From Lutispora sp041687175 (GTDB lineage Bacteria; Bacillota; Clostridia; Lutisporales; Lutisporaceae), in assembly GCF_041687175.1 (NCBI RefSeq), contig NZ_JAWLCK010000003.1, positions 10,733 through 74,732 of the forward strand: a stretch of DNA of 64,000 bases, written 5' to 3'. Positions 53,615 through 62,400 of this stretch are shown here, one piece after another. Below the pieces are notes generated by a model that saw only the letters and a list, made by a program, of their open reading frames with translations, had not been told where the DNA came from and searched no databases. The position numbers and the translations under genes are program-made. Numbering within the stretch: position 1 is the first letter of the stretch; each line of letters starts with the position of its first letter.

Positions 53615-54532
53615 ATGGATTATATGATGAGAGCCGAGGATGGCTTGAATATATATGTACGCTGCTGGGATCAGGTGGAAAAGCCAAATGGTGTGGTTCT
53701 CATATTCCACGGCATGGCAGAACACGGTGGCAGATATGAGGATTTTGCAAGGTATCTCAATTATAATGGCTATATTGTATATGCCAATGATCTCAGAGGC
53801 CATGGCAAAACTGCCAATAGCATTGAAGAACTTGGATATATAGGAGAGGACGGATTCAACAGAATAATTGAGGATGAACATGATTTGCTTGATGACATAA
53901 AGAAAAAACATCCTGATTTGCCTGTTGTAGTTTTAGGACACAGCTTCGGCTCCCTTTTAGCCCAGGATTTCATAACCAGGTACGGTAATGACATTTTCGG
54001 TGTCATATTATCCGGTTCTACGAAAAAAGAGGGTATGTTGATATCTGTTGGTATAGTGATCACAAGTTTATTCAGCAAACTATTCGGAAATAGAAGAAAG
54101 GTTAAGCTATTGGATTCCATAACCTTTTTCAATTATAACAAGGGTATAAAGAACCCAAAAAGTAAATTTGCATGGCTTAGTCGTGATGAAAGGATAGTAA
54201 AAGAATATGATGAAGATCCTTACTGTGGAACATTATTCCCTGTAGGGTTTTTCTACTGCTTATCAAGGGCGTTAAGGTCATTATATGATGATAATAAGTT
54301 AGCAGCAATTCCCAAGGATTTGCCTATATTTATTATCTCAGGAAGCCAGGATCCCTTTGGAGAATATGAGAAAGGAACTATAAAGCTTTATGAAATGTAT
54401 AAAGCCTTGAACATAAAAGATGTAAAGCTAAAACTCTACGAAGGAGGCCGCCATGAGATAATAAATGAAGTCAATAGACAACAAGTATATGAAGACATAA
54501 CTGATTGGCTAATTGGCATTAGAAAAAATTAG
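53615..54532 (+). CDS. Alpha/beta hydrolase (monoacylglycerol lipase/lysophospholipase-like)
   Basis: This 305-residue serine hydrolase has oxyanion-hole HGMAEHGGRYEDFARYL, the YANDLRGHGKT segment and nucleophile elbow VLGHSFGSLLAQDF (Ser ~111). The acid ISGSQDPFG and catalytic His in YEGGRHEIINE complete the set. This matches Hydrolase_4-type lysophospholipases and monoglyceride lipases. GGGGG lies 8-9 nt before the ATG. It ends at a hairpin shared with the converging lipoprotein remnant. Confidence 0.93.
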   Translation: MDYMMRAEDGLNIYVRCWDQVEKPNGVVLIFHGMAEHGGRYEDFARYLNYNGYIVYANDLRGHGKTANSIEELGYIGEDGFNRIIEDEHDLLDDIKKKHPDLPVVVLGHSFGSLLAQDFITRYGNDIFGVILSGSTKKEGMLISVGIVITSLFSKLFGNRRKVKLLDSITFFNYNKGIKNPKSKFAWLSRDERIVKEYDEDPYCGTLFPVGFFYCLSRALRSLYDDNKLAAIPKDLPIFIISGSQDPFGEYEKGTIKLYEMYKALNIKDVKLKLYEGGRHEIINEVNRQQVYEDITDWLIGIRKN

Positions 54533-54560
54533 GTGAGATTTATTGGTTGATCTCACCTAA
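54529..54560 (-). terminator. Terminator shared by converging genes
   Basis: TTAGGTGAGAT (54529-54539) and ATCTCACCTAA (54550-54560) form an 11-bp stem. Read on the minus strand it is followed by six T. It sits exactly at the second stop of the lipoprotein frame, which suggests that stop is the ancestral gene end. Confidence 0.75.
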
Positions 54561-55043
54561 TGCAGCTGCTCTTATCCAGCCTATCTGATAATCAACATCA
54601 TCGGATTCATACACGATTAGCACCCAATCCTGGGTTTCAAAAGGCAGAGTTCAGCAAGGGTCATAGGTGGTTACTTCGCCTACAGCTAATGCCTCAACTA
54701 CAGTACCAGCCTGCAAAGTGGCAAGTATTTCTGAATTTCCTGTAGGCATGAGTTTGAAAGTGGTATCCTCCATTATTTTAACTTTGCCTTGATACCCTTT
54801 CAGATATTTAATCTTATCAGGCACGCCTATCAAATACAATTCAAGCATTAGATTAGATTTTTGTTCTGTAAGAATGTCTATTTCAGATTCCAATGCTTTT
54901 ATTTTCTTTTCTGATTCAGTCATCCCTCTGTTTAATTCTTCAACCTGAATCTTTGGCTGAGAACAGCCAGTAGCAGTTAAAACTGTTAATAAAGCAATGA
55001 GTATAACCAGCAGTATATATTTATGTTTTATTATCCTTGTCAT
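54540..55043 (-). pseudogene. SH3-like lipoprotein interrupted by an in-frame TGA
   Basis: From ATG 55043 the frame encodes a lipoprotein signal (LTVLTATGC lipobox), a coiled coil (MTESEKKIKALESEIDILTEQ) and an SH3-like domain beginning YQGKVKIMEDTTFKL. A TGA at 54651-54653 stops it after 130 residues. In the same frame the domain continues with LPFETQDWVLIVYESDDVDY, QIGWIRAAALGEINQ and a TAA at 54540-54542, directly at the terminator. The continuation fits the domain, so the gene once gave 167 residues. A TGG-to-TGA change, a sequencing error or, less likely, selenocysteine recoding can explain it. Confidence 0.75.
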
Positions 55044-55130
55044 ATTTTAACCCCCTGAAAATAGTTTCAATACAAAATACTATGATGCTATTTTAGCATA
55101 TTATTCCGTTTTTGTATGCTTTATTAAAAT

Positions 55131-55168
55131 AAAAGTACGAGGTATTTTGTATAATACCTCGTACTTTT
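55131..55168 (-). terminator. Rho-independent terminator
   Basis: A 16-bp perfect stem (55131-55146 with 55153-55168) has a 6-nt loop and T-rich ends on both strands. It lies after the coat-protein gene ending at 55187. Confidence 0.8.
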
Positions 55169-55186
55169 TTCCCTATAGCTTATGAA

Positions 55187-55720
55187 CTATTGTACTTTGT
55201 ACATACCTTTGCTTTCCATGTATTTAAAGATAGCTTCACCATGTTTTTGTTCTTCTTTTTGTATATGGTTCAATACATCACGAACTTGTGGATTCTTGAA
55301 TTCGAATATGGCAGTATCGTAAGCTCCAGAAACATATTTTTCTGTCATTAGCATATCTGTGCACATATCTGAATCCTTGTTGGTTGCACTAATCTGCTGA
55401 GCATTACTCATATTGCTCATATTACCCATGTTACTCATACTACCCATGGTACTCATATTGCTGGTTAAGCCTTGATTACCCATAGCCTGACCTGAGCTCT
55501 GGTTCTGTTGCTGATTCATCTGAGGAACTTTGCCGCTGAGCAATTGATTGATGCTATCAAGATGGTTTCTTTCTGCCTGGGCATTATTATTGAATATTTG
55601 TTTTAGTTGAGGACACTGAGTTTGATTAGCATAATTGGTATACTTTTGTATGCATATTTGCTCATGATTCTTCTGGTCTTCCAGTAACATTCTTTCTTTT
55701 TGTGATAACTGTATTTGCAT
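55187..55720 (-). CDS. Spore coat protein, CotF family (Met/Asn/Ser-rich insert)
   Basis: This 177-residue protein has two helical halves of the ferritin-like coat-F type, SQKERMLLEDQKNHEQICIQKY and TDMLMTEKYVSGAYDTAIFEF, with a C-terminal HIQKEEQKHGEAIFKYM. They are joined by a low-complexity insert (residues ~75-112) of repeated MSNM/MGNM units rich in Gln, Asn and Met. It is probably a coat or inner-spore protein made late in sporulation. GGAGG lies just before the ATG. Confidence 0.87.
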   Translation of the reverse strand: MQIQLSQKERMLLEDQKNHEQICIQKYTNYANQTQCPQLKQIFNNNAQAERNHLDSINQLLSGKVPQMNQQQNQSSGQAMGNQGLTSNMSTMGSMSNMGNMSNMSNAQQISATNKDSDMCTDMLMTEKYVSGAYDTAIFEFKNPQVRDVLNHIQKEEQKHGEAIFKYMESKGMYKVQ

Positions 55721-55780
55721 ATATTACACCTCCAGTACTATTTTGTATAAATTTCACTTTTTTATACAAAAAAGGAGGAT

Positions 55781-56989
55781 TTATATTGCTGTATCCACTG
55801 CTTTTTTCACGGCACTTTCCACGCTTTTTAAGAAGCCCTTGCTGGTTTTTGTGGCTCCGCTTATTACATCAACTTCAATTCTCTGTTTTCGCATAATTTC
55901 TTTTGGGAGCACCATAAAGACTTCTTCGTACCAGCCTTTGCTCTCATGATGGTCTATAACTTTTATACCTGTAATTCTGCCATCTTCTATACTAACCTCT
56001 GTAATGATTCTTGCTGCAAAGCCCTTGGCTTCACCCTGATATACTCCATCCTTCAGGTTATTAAGAGCAATACCGCTGACCATGGAGCTGCCACCCCACA
56101 GCTTAGGTATACCGAGCCAAACCACAAAGAATAGGAGGAGGACTGCAGATACATAGTATTTGGAAGAAAAGTTCCTTTGACCCAGTTTCAAAGCAATACT
56201 TATATCAGTTGTAATTTTGCAATTATCTACACAGTCCATGCATCTTATGCATTCCGGCGATATATTATCATCATTTGGTGAAAGCTTTATGCCTATAGGG
56301 CAATTTTCCAGACATTTATTGCAGCGGCTGCAGCCTTTGCTATGCTTCAGGGTCAATAGGCTTAATGAACTGAATAGGGTCTGGGCTGCACCCAACGGGC
56401 ATAAATATCTGCAGAAAAATCTTGGTATAACAGATGCAGATATGAATACAGTCACCATTACTAAAAAACCGATCCACATTTCTTTCCATGCAGAAACCAG
56501 TTTCGGAAGGTTCAACAGGGCTCTCCAGGGAGAAAACTCCGCTATAATTGCGCCATATCCAAATATGGATAGCAGTAAAATGGCGAGTAATATGGGATAT
56601 TTAATGAATAGAGGATTGGAGTTTCTTTTGCCTAGGGCTTGATATCTTTTTACTCCTATTTTACTGCCAATCCATGTACCAAAATCCTGTATTGCTCCAA
56701 TGGGGCAGATCCATCCACAGAAGAACCTGCCTCCAACCATAGCCATAACCAATAGGGCTATGGTCAGCGCCATGCTCTTACTTAAACCCTCGAATTCATA
56801 GCTGCTGTCAGTTAAGTAGTCCTTTAATGCATTCCAGCCGCCATAAGGATTCAGATCTCCTATGCTTAAAATCCTGAAGTCCAGGAATTCACTTATATAA
56901 AGATTGTAGAGGATGAGGATTAGAAGCAATAGCACTAATAGGCCAGCTTGTATGACTCTCCTCATGGATTTTGCTTTATTCTTATTCAT
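55781..56989 (-). CDS. Membrane Fe-S protein with C-terminal FMN-binding domain (NapH/NosR-like)
   Basis: This 402-residue protein has about six TM helices holding two CxxxCP loops, FFCGWICPIGAIQDFG and FFCRYLCPLGAAQTLF, as in NapH/NosR/CcoG proteins. Two [4Fe-4S] motifs follow, CSRCNKCLENCPIG and CIRCMDCVDNCK. The C-terminal FMN-binding domain (residues ~310-400) ends with DVISGATKTSKG, the motif to which ApbE attaches FMN covalently. It should carry electrons across or out of the membrane to an exported flavin. It is the last gene of an operon with two exported proteins and a giant S-layer protein. Confidence 0.92.
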   Translation of the reverse strand: MNKNKAKSMRRVIQAGLLVLLLLILILYNLYISEFLDFRILSIGDLNPYGGWNALKDYLTDSSYEFEGLSKSMALTIALLVMAMVGGRFFCGWICPIGAIQDFGTWIGSKIGVKRYQALGKRNSNPLFIKYPILLAILLLSIFGYGAIIAEFSPWRALLNLPKLVSAWKEMWIGFLVMVTVFISASVIPRFFCRYLCPLGAAQTLFSSLSLLTLKHSKGCSRCNKCLENCPIGIKLSPNDDNISPECIRCMDCVDNCKITTDISIALKLGQRNFSSKYYVSAVLLLFFVVWLGIPKLWGGSSMVSGIALNNLKDGVYQGEAKGFAARIITEVSIEDGRITGIKVIDHHESKGWYEEVFMVLPKEIMRKQRIEVDVISGATKTSKGFLKSVESAVKKAVDTAI

Positions 56990-57002
56990 GGCTCATTACT
57001 TC

Positions 57003-58586
57003 CTAATCTTTTATCTTACTTATCTGCATAACATCTTTTACAACAATCTCTCCAATTACTGCATCGGCTCCGTTATCAGCAGGTATAAGGTAGGAGGCTT
57101 CCAGTTGATTTTGACTTAGGGGATACTTGTTGCCACTGGTATCCAATAGTATGAAAGCATCATCGCTCTCTATAATCATGCCTGCTTCTTCCAGCACATC
57201 CTTAAGCCTCATGCCTTTACCCTGGGGGATACTTTCTTCGTCTATTACCTTCATTATCATCTCAGGGAATATTACTGCATCAATTGTAGTAGAGAAATGA
57301 GTCATTTCCTTCACATTCATACCCAACTTGAAGGCAGGGCCTATGTTCATTGGAGCATTGTCTCCTCCGGTTTTGATGTAGTATCTGTCTCTAACCATGC
57401 TGATGGTTTCATTTTTAACCAGTCCATCCGAACCTACCATGGTGAAGAAACCATTTTCATCTACATGCCCAAATTTGGATAATATTCTGCCTACCAGGTA
57501 GGATTCATCCTTGCTGCCGTAATATTCATAATAGTAAGGTTGTATATCACGGGTCAAGGCTTGGAATATATGAACATTTTGTATATCCTTTGGTGAAATG
57601 TGAGTATAGAGATCAATCCTATTGACCATCTTTACCCAATATACCCCCATCTCATCAGGAATGACTACTCTTACAGGTTTTTCTTCTCTGATTATTTCTT
57701 CATCGTTAAACCTGATTCCAAGTATTATATCTCTATTTTGAATAATATCCTTGCTGACCATGGTATAATAGTTGTCTCTGCCTGTGATGCCAATAGCTTC
57801 ATAGGCATTGATGTCTATACCGTTCTTTTCCAATATATCCTTAAGAAGAGGGCCTTCAGCTTTAATGGGTATCTTAACTCCTGTGGTTCTTTGAAGTATA
57901 GTCTCAGTTGTAACTTGGGGATAAGTCTTCAGATCTTCGATGTTGACCCTTATGGAATTGTTCTCTGGCCAGGATATCATGAAGCTGTTTTCGTCCTTCT
58001 GCCACATTTCCTGGGATATAAAGTTATCCACCGGGTCCAAAGTTTTATTGTTCACCAAGTAATTCCAGGCTCCTATAGCCGAGTTAACATTATTAATAAC
58101 TGCCTGGCTGGATACGCTGGCTCCTGTTACCTGGACTATATCTGTAGGTTTTTCAGGATCCAATACTACACGATTGAGGTATTCAAACAGGCCTAGGTTT
58201 TTGAACCTGTCTGTAAACCAGTTTTCCATGATGGGATCAGCATAATCTGGTGTGTCACCCTGCTCAAGTATGTGTATTCCTGCAATTTGTTTTTTATCAT
58301 TATCCATAACCACCAGAGTTTTTATGACTCCCTCATAACCAGTTCCAGAAGCAATAAAGGCAGCAGGAGTGTCATCGATGCTGTAAACCTTTTCAATGGC
58401 AGGAAAGTTGTCCTGAATAACAGGGTTACCTAAGGCTCCGTCTATAAGTTTTATACTTCCTGCCTGTGGAAGTATTTCTTTTATCAGTGCTTTTTCTATA
58501 CGAGTGTCATTATTAATCCATAAGGCTGCTGATACTGCAAAAATAAGCACAAGAAGCATAAGAATGTAGATTTTATTCTTTTTCAT
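57003..58586 (-). CDS. Exported protein with FMN-binding and sulfite-oxidase-fold-like domains
   Basis: This 527-residue protein has an N-terminal TM or signal anchor (YILMLLVLIFAVSAALWI). An RnfG-type FMN-binding domain follows (~40-170), with GVIKTLVVMDND and flavinylation motif QVTGASVSSQ. The rest resembles the molybdopterin-dependent sulfite-oxidase fold: VKIPIKAEGPLLKDILEKNGI, AIGITGRDNYYTMV and PVRVVIPDEMGVYWVKMVNRI, with a second partial copy at the C-terminus. The Mo-binding cysteine of true sulfite oxidases is not seen. AAGGAG precedes the ATG. Probably an extracytoplasmic electron carrier between the membrane Fe-S protein and surface partners. Confidence 0.85.
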   Translation of the reverse strand: MKKNKIYILMLLVLIFAVSAALWINNDTRIEKALIKEILPQAGSIKLIDGALGNPVIQDNFPAIEKVYSIDDTPAAFIASGTGYEGVIKTLVVMDNDKKQIAGIHILEQGDTPDYADPIMENWFTDRFKNLGLFEYLNRVVLDPEKPTDIVQVTGASVSSQAVINNVNSAIGAWNYLVNNKTLDPVDNFISQEMWQKDENSFMISWPENNSIRVNIEDLKTYPQVTTETILQRTTGVKIPIKAEGPLLKDILEKNGIDINAYEAIGITGRDNYYTMVSKDIIQNRDIILGIRFNDEEIIREEKPVRVVIPDEMGVYWVKMVNRIDLYTHISPKDIQNVHIFQALTRDIQPYYYEYYGSKDESYLVGRILSKFGHVDENGFFTMVGSDGLVKNETISMVRDRYYIKTGGDNAPMNIGPAFKLGMNVKEMTHFSTTIDAVIFPEMIMKVIDEESIPQGKGMRLKDVLEEAGMIIESDDAFILLDTSGNKYPLSQNQLEASYLIPADNGADAVIGEIVVKDVMQISKIKD

Positions 58587-58596
58587 AGCAAACTCC

Positions 58597-59394
58597 TTAT
58601 TCTATGATTATCCTGGCGATATTTTGCACCCATTGCGGTTTGTTTACATCACCAGGTTCTTTCTGGCCTATTACCAAACGGAAAGGGGCACCTTTGTTAG
58701 CATCATAATCATTGCCGTTTTCATGCCAGGCAATGATTACAGGATACATTTTGCTGGGATCCTGTTCGTCTATATAGTCTTCTTTCAATGCCTGTTCTAG
58801 AGTCATCTCATGCTTGTATCCGTCAGAAGCTACAAAAGAGATATTAGTTGCACTATCCTTGAGGACTGCTTTATCCAAAATAGCTTTCATTTTTACACCT
58901 TTGAAATGGAAATATTCCTTTGTGCCGTAGCTGTTAAGGGAGAAATAGTCATCTTCATAATAAGCATCTTTCATGGCTTTTAGTTCATCAAGAGAAAGTG
59001 TTAATGGGTTTTCTATACCAGCACCTTCTATATGTAATGATGTTTTATCATCGGATTTTGCTTGTGATGATTCTTCAGAAGATTTCTGAGTCTCCTGTGA
59101 ACTTTTTTCAGTATCTGCAGGTTTTTGCTCTGCAGGAGCAGATGCTTGAGCATCAGGTGAAGTTTCTGTTTGTGTTTCAGCAGATAGTTCCTCATCAGAC
59201 TGCTCCTGCTGTGTAGTTCCTTCAGAGGTTTTTTCTATTTCTTGGGGTTGTTCTTCGGCTTTTTCTGTTTGCGTTGTTCCTGCATGTGTTCCAGCAGCAG
59301 GAGTGGAGGGAGTTTCTGGTTGACATGCTGTTAATAGGCTTAAGGATAATACCATTACTAGTATTATCAATGAGAGTTTATTTCTGGTCTTCAT
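58597..59394 (-). CDS. Lipoprotein with one sulfite-oxidase-fold-like domain
   Basis: This 265-residue protein has a lipoprotein signal (LSLSLLTAC, Cys ~24), then a ~95-residue Thr/Ser/Glu/Gln-rich flexible linker. One C-terminal module follows (~125-265): GIENPLTLSLDELKAM, FHFKGVKMKAILDKA, ISFVASDGYKHEMTLEQAL and KGAPFRLVIGQKEPGDVN, ending WVQNIARIIIE. The module matches those repeated in the giant surface protein encoded upstream. The linker would let it reach through the wall. ATG 59394 has GGAGGTGG ahead. Same operon as the FMN proteins. Confidence 0.88.
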   Translation of the reverse strand: MKTRNKLSLIILVMVLSLSLLTACQPETPSTPAAGTHAGTTQTEKAEEQPQEIEKTSEGTTQQEQSDEELSAETQTETSPDAQASAPAEQKPADTEKSSQETQKSSEESSQAKSDDKTSLHIEGAGIENPLTLSLDELKAMKDAYYEDDYFSLNSYGTKEYFHFKGVKMKAILDKAVLKDSATNISFVASDGYKHEMTLEQALKEDYIDEQDPSKMYPVIIAWHENGNDYDANKGAPFRLVIGQKEPGDVNKPQWVQNIARIIIE

Positions 59395-59458
59395 AATCCA
59401 CCTCCATTGTAAAGATTGGAGCAAGCAGATATACTGCCTGCTCCATATTTTTGCATCT

Positions 59459-62400
59459 CTACATTTTATCCATGAACATTCTTATTATTTTTGCAGCCTC
59501 AGCTCTTGTAACCTGACCTTGTGCATCGAAGCTTCCATCAGGCTTGCCGTTTATTATGCCTGACTGTTGGACTGCCTTTACCGCATCTTTTGCCCAGGCA
59601 CTTATCTTTGAAGCATCTGTGAATTCTTTATATTCAACTTCTGCACCTAATTCTATTTTCATAATATTGGCAGCATTATATATCATAACAGCCATTTCTT
59701 CTCTTGTTACAACATCATCAGGGCGGAAATTATCATTTTTAACACCTGCGGCTATGCCCTTTACTCCTGCCCAGTTTGCATAATCAGTATACCATTGTCC
59801 ATTCGCCACATCTTTGAATATTCCTTCTTTGGCTTCTTTCAAATCGATGCCTTTTAGAGTGCTAACAAGGAATTTTACAAATTCGGCTCTTGTAAGTGTT
59901 TTGTCTGGGCTATAGTTGCTGTTTCCAGTACCGCTTGTCGCTCCTTTTGAGTACAAGTATTCTATATGGCTTTCTGCCCAGTGACCCTTTATATCTGCAA
60001 AAGGAGTTGTTGAAGAAGCTCCTGTTGTATTGCCATCTACAATAATCTTCACTACATTTTTCAGGCAAGCCCCCTGATTCAAATGGGTTATCATTCTGAT
60101 GGGGCCTCCTTCATTGCCGCTGGTATAGCCATCGCTGCTGGTGTCAGTTACCAGAGGATTTCCATCTCCTGCATAGGCTAGCATGATTATCTTTCTATCT
60201 AAGCCATCAGCTATACCTTTTTCAAGGGCTTCCTTACCGAATACAGAGAGCACATCCCTTGAGAAGCCGTCGGAAGCTACAACCTTTACGGAAGTAAGTT
60301 CTGTTCCGGGTTTCAATCCTGCCTTCTGAGAGATAAGCTTCCATAGGTCTAGACCTTCATGTTGATGCTCACCTATATAGGTGTAGGAGTCTCTAAGTAT
60401 TATATCATCCATGGCTTCAAGCTCACGGAGAGTGAATTTTATTGGTTTTTCCAGTGCAGTTCCTTCTAATTCCAGGGTGTAGGTATCTAAGTACTGGCTA
60501 TATGTTGGGCTCATGTCATGCTTCCAACTGGTGGTGGCGGAAGCATTTACGGTTATCTTAGCAACGTTTTTCAATGTGCTTTGAGAGTTTATATCTTCTG
60601 GAGATTTTTGTCCAACCACCAGATATAAAGGACCGCCTGAGTTGTTATATAAAGGATCATAACCTGTAGAATCCTTGTCTACTACCAAAGGTTTACCATC
60701 ATCTATATTGCTATTGTCTACACTGCTGGAACCATAGGCCAATATCATCTTTAGATCGGCAGTATTGGTTGCATTATTTATATAATCCGCTTTCATCACA
60801 TCTGACAACGAGAAGGTCAAGGTTTTACCATCTGCTGCTGTAAATATGACTTCGCTGGCATTGGATTGGAGACCCACATCTTCTGATCTCAAGAAGCTGT
60901 AGAGATCTATTCCTCTGTAGCGAACCTGCTGCTCTGAGGCAGTTTTCTTTATGTTATAGTCACCAGTGACCACTATATTTTGCTTTCCTTCTATGTCGGA
61001 AACCTTAAAAGTCTTAGGTGTGGATAATTTGGTTCCGGGCCCTTCAACTACCAAAGTACTATCAGCCAGGTCTTTGTAAGGAGTTTCTATGTGTGCATAT
61101 TTATCAGGCTGTAGGTTTATGGTGATGGAATCAACATTGCTCAATGTTTTTCCAAAAGGCATTACTATCATCAAGGGCCCGCCGTCATTCTTAACATTAA
61201 CTTTTTCACTGGTTCCGTCAGTATAGGAGCTTACATAGCCTTCAGCATTTTTATCTGCTACCATAGGAGCTCCATTTTTAGCAAATGCAAGGGCAGATTT
61301 ATTGTCAACCGCAAATACTTCATCCAGGGTAACTGTCAATTTGGAATCATCTCCGGTGAAAGTTACCGTTCCTTTGTTTCCGGGTATTTCTACCTTTTCC
61401 TTAAGGAAGTAGGCTAAATCTACACCTTCATAGAGATCGCTGTATGTGTTGTCGCCTTTTTTTACATCAAAGAATTTCTTTACTTTGGCTTTTACTTTTT
61501 CAGTATTTTTAACATCAGCACCATATATCATGTTTTCTATATCTGCAACAGTGAAGGTTTCATTTTTAAGGGTGCTTCCATCCATACCTATAACTGTAAC
61601 ATTCAACTTCTCTGAAGCCAATGCCTTATATATATCATCAGGATTTCCACTGTGAGTACTGTAGTTTACATCTTTACCTACTATTATTTTATCTAGAAGC
61701 TTTGCCTGCCTTGAACCATTGGCATGGTGATATTCAATCTTTCCAGAGATTATCCTGAGAGGACCACCATCATTACCAAGTCCGCTTTTGTAACCCTCAA
61801 GGGTATTCTTTATTACATAGGGATATCCGTTTACACCATAGGCTACCAATACAGGATAACCTGTGGATCTTAGATCCTCTGATCGTTTTGAGATATATTT
61901 ACCGTCGTTGAGGTCGGCGGCATTTTTCTCATAGTAGCCGAATAGTTCAGGATTTGATATCTGAGCCAATGTGAACTTGTCAAAATCCTTATATCCGTCT
62001 GTTGCAGAGAATTCAACGATTGCTTCTGAGTCTATACCTACTGCCATATCTGCTGGTATGCCGGCTTTCTTCAGCAGATCCCAGAGCTTTACGCCTTCAT
62101 ATTCATTTACATACCAATATGTTGAATTGGATAGGCTGTATTCAGCTCTGTGACCCATGCCGTCAGCAGCAGGTTTGCCATTTTCATATTTAACCATATC
62201 CTCAAGCTGTTTAACTGTATAGTTTATTTCTCTACCCAGCTTATCTCCAGTGATGGTTATAATGTATTCAGAGTTTTCTGGAGTGTTGTATGGTGCTTTG
62301 TCATGCTTGTAGCCGGGAGTTTCTTTTTCAGCAACATAGATATATGCCATATTGCCGAACTTTGTATAGTCGGGATTAGGATCCTGATTAAATGCTGATT

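Noticed and set aside
54610..54655. Selenocysteine insertion signal after the in-frame TGA
   Set aside because: The hairpin is only four base pairs and encodes conserved-looking domain sequence; an SH3-like lipoprotein is an implausible selenoprotein.
55395..55475. Short tandem repeats that could suggest a CRISPR-like or minisatellite array
   Set aside because: The repeats are in frame and encode the MSNM/MGNM low-complexity insert of the CotF-like spore protein; there are no spacer units.
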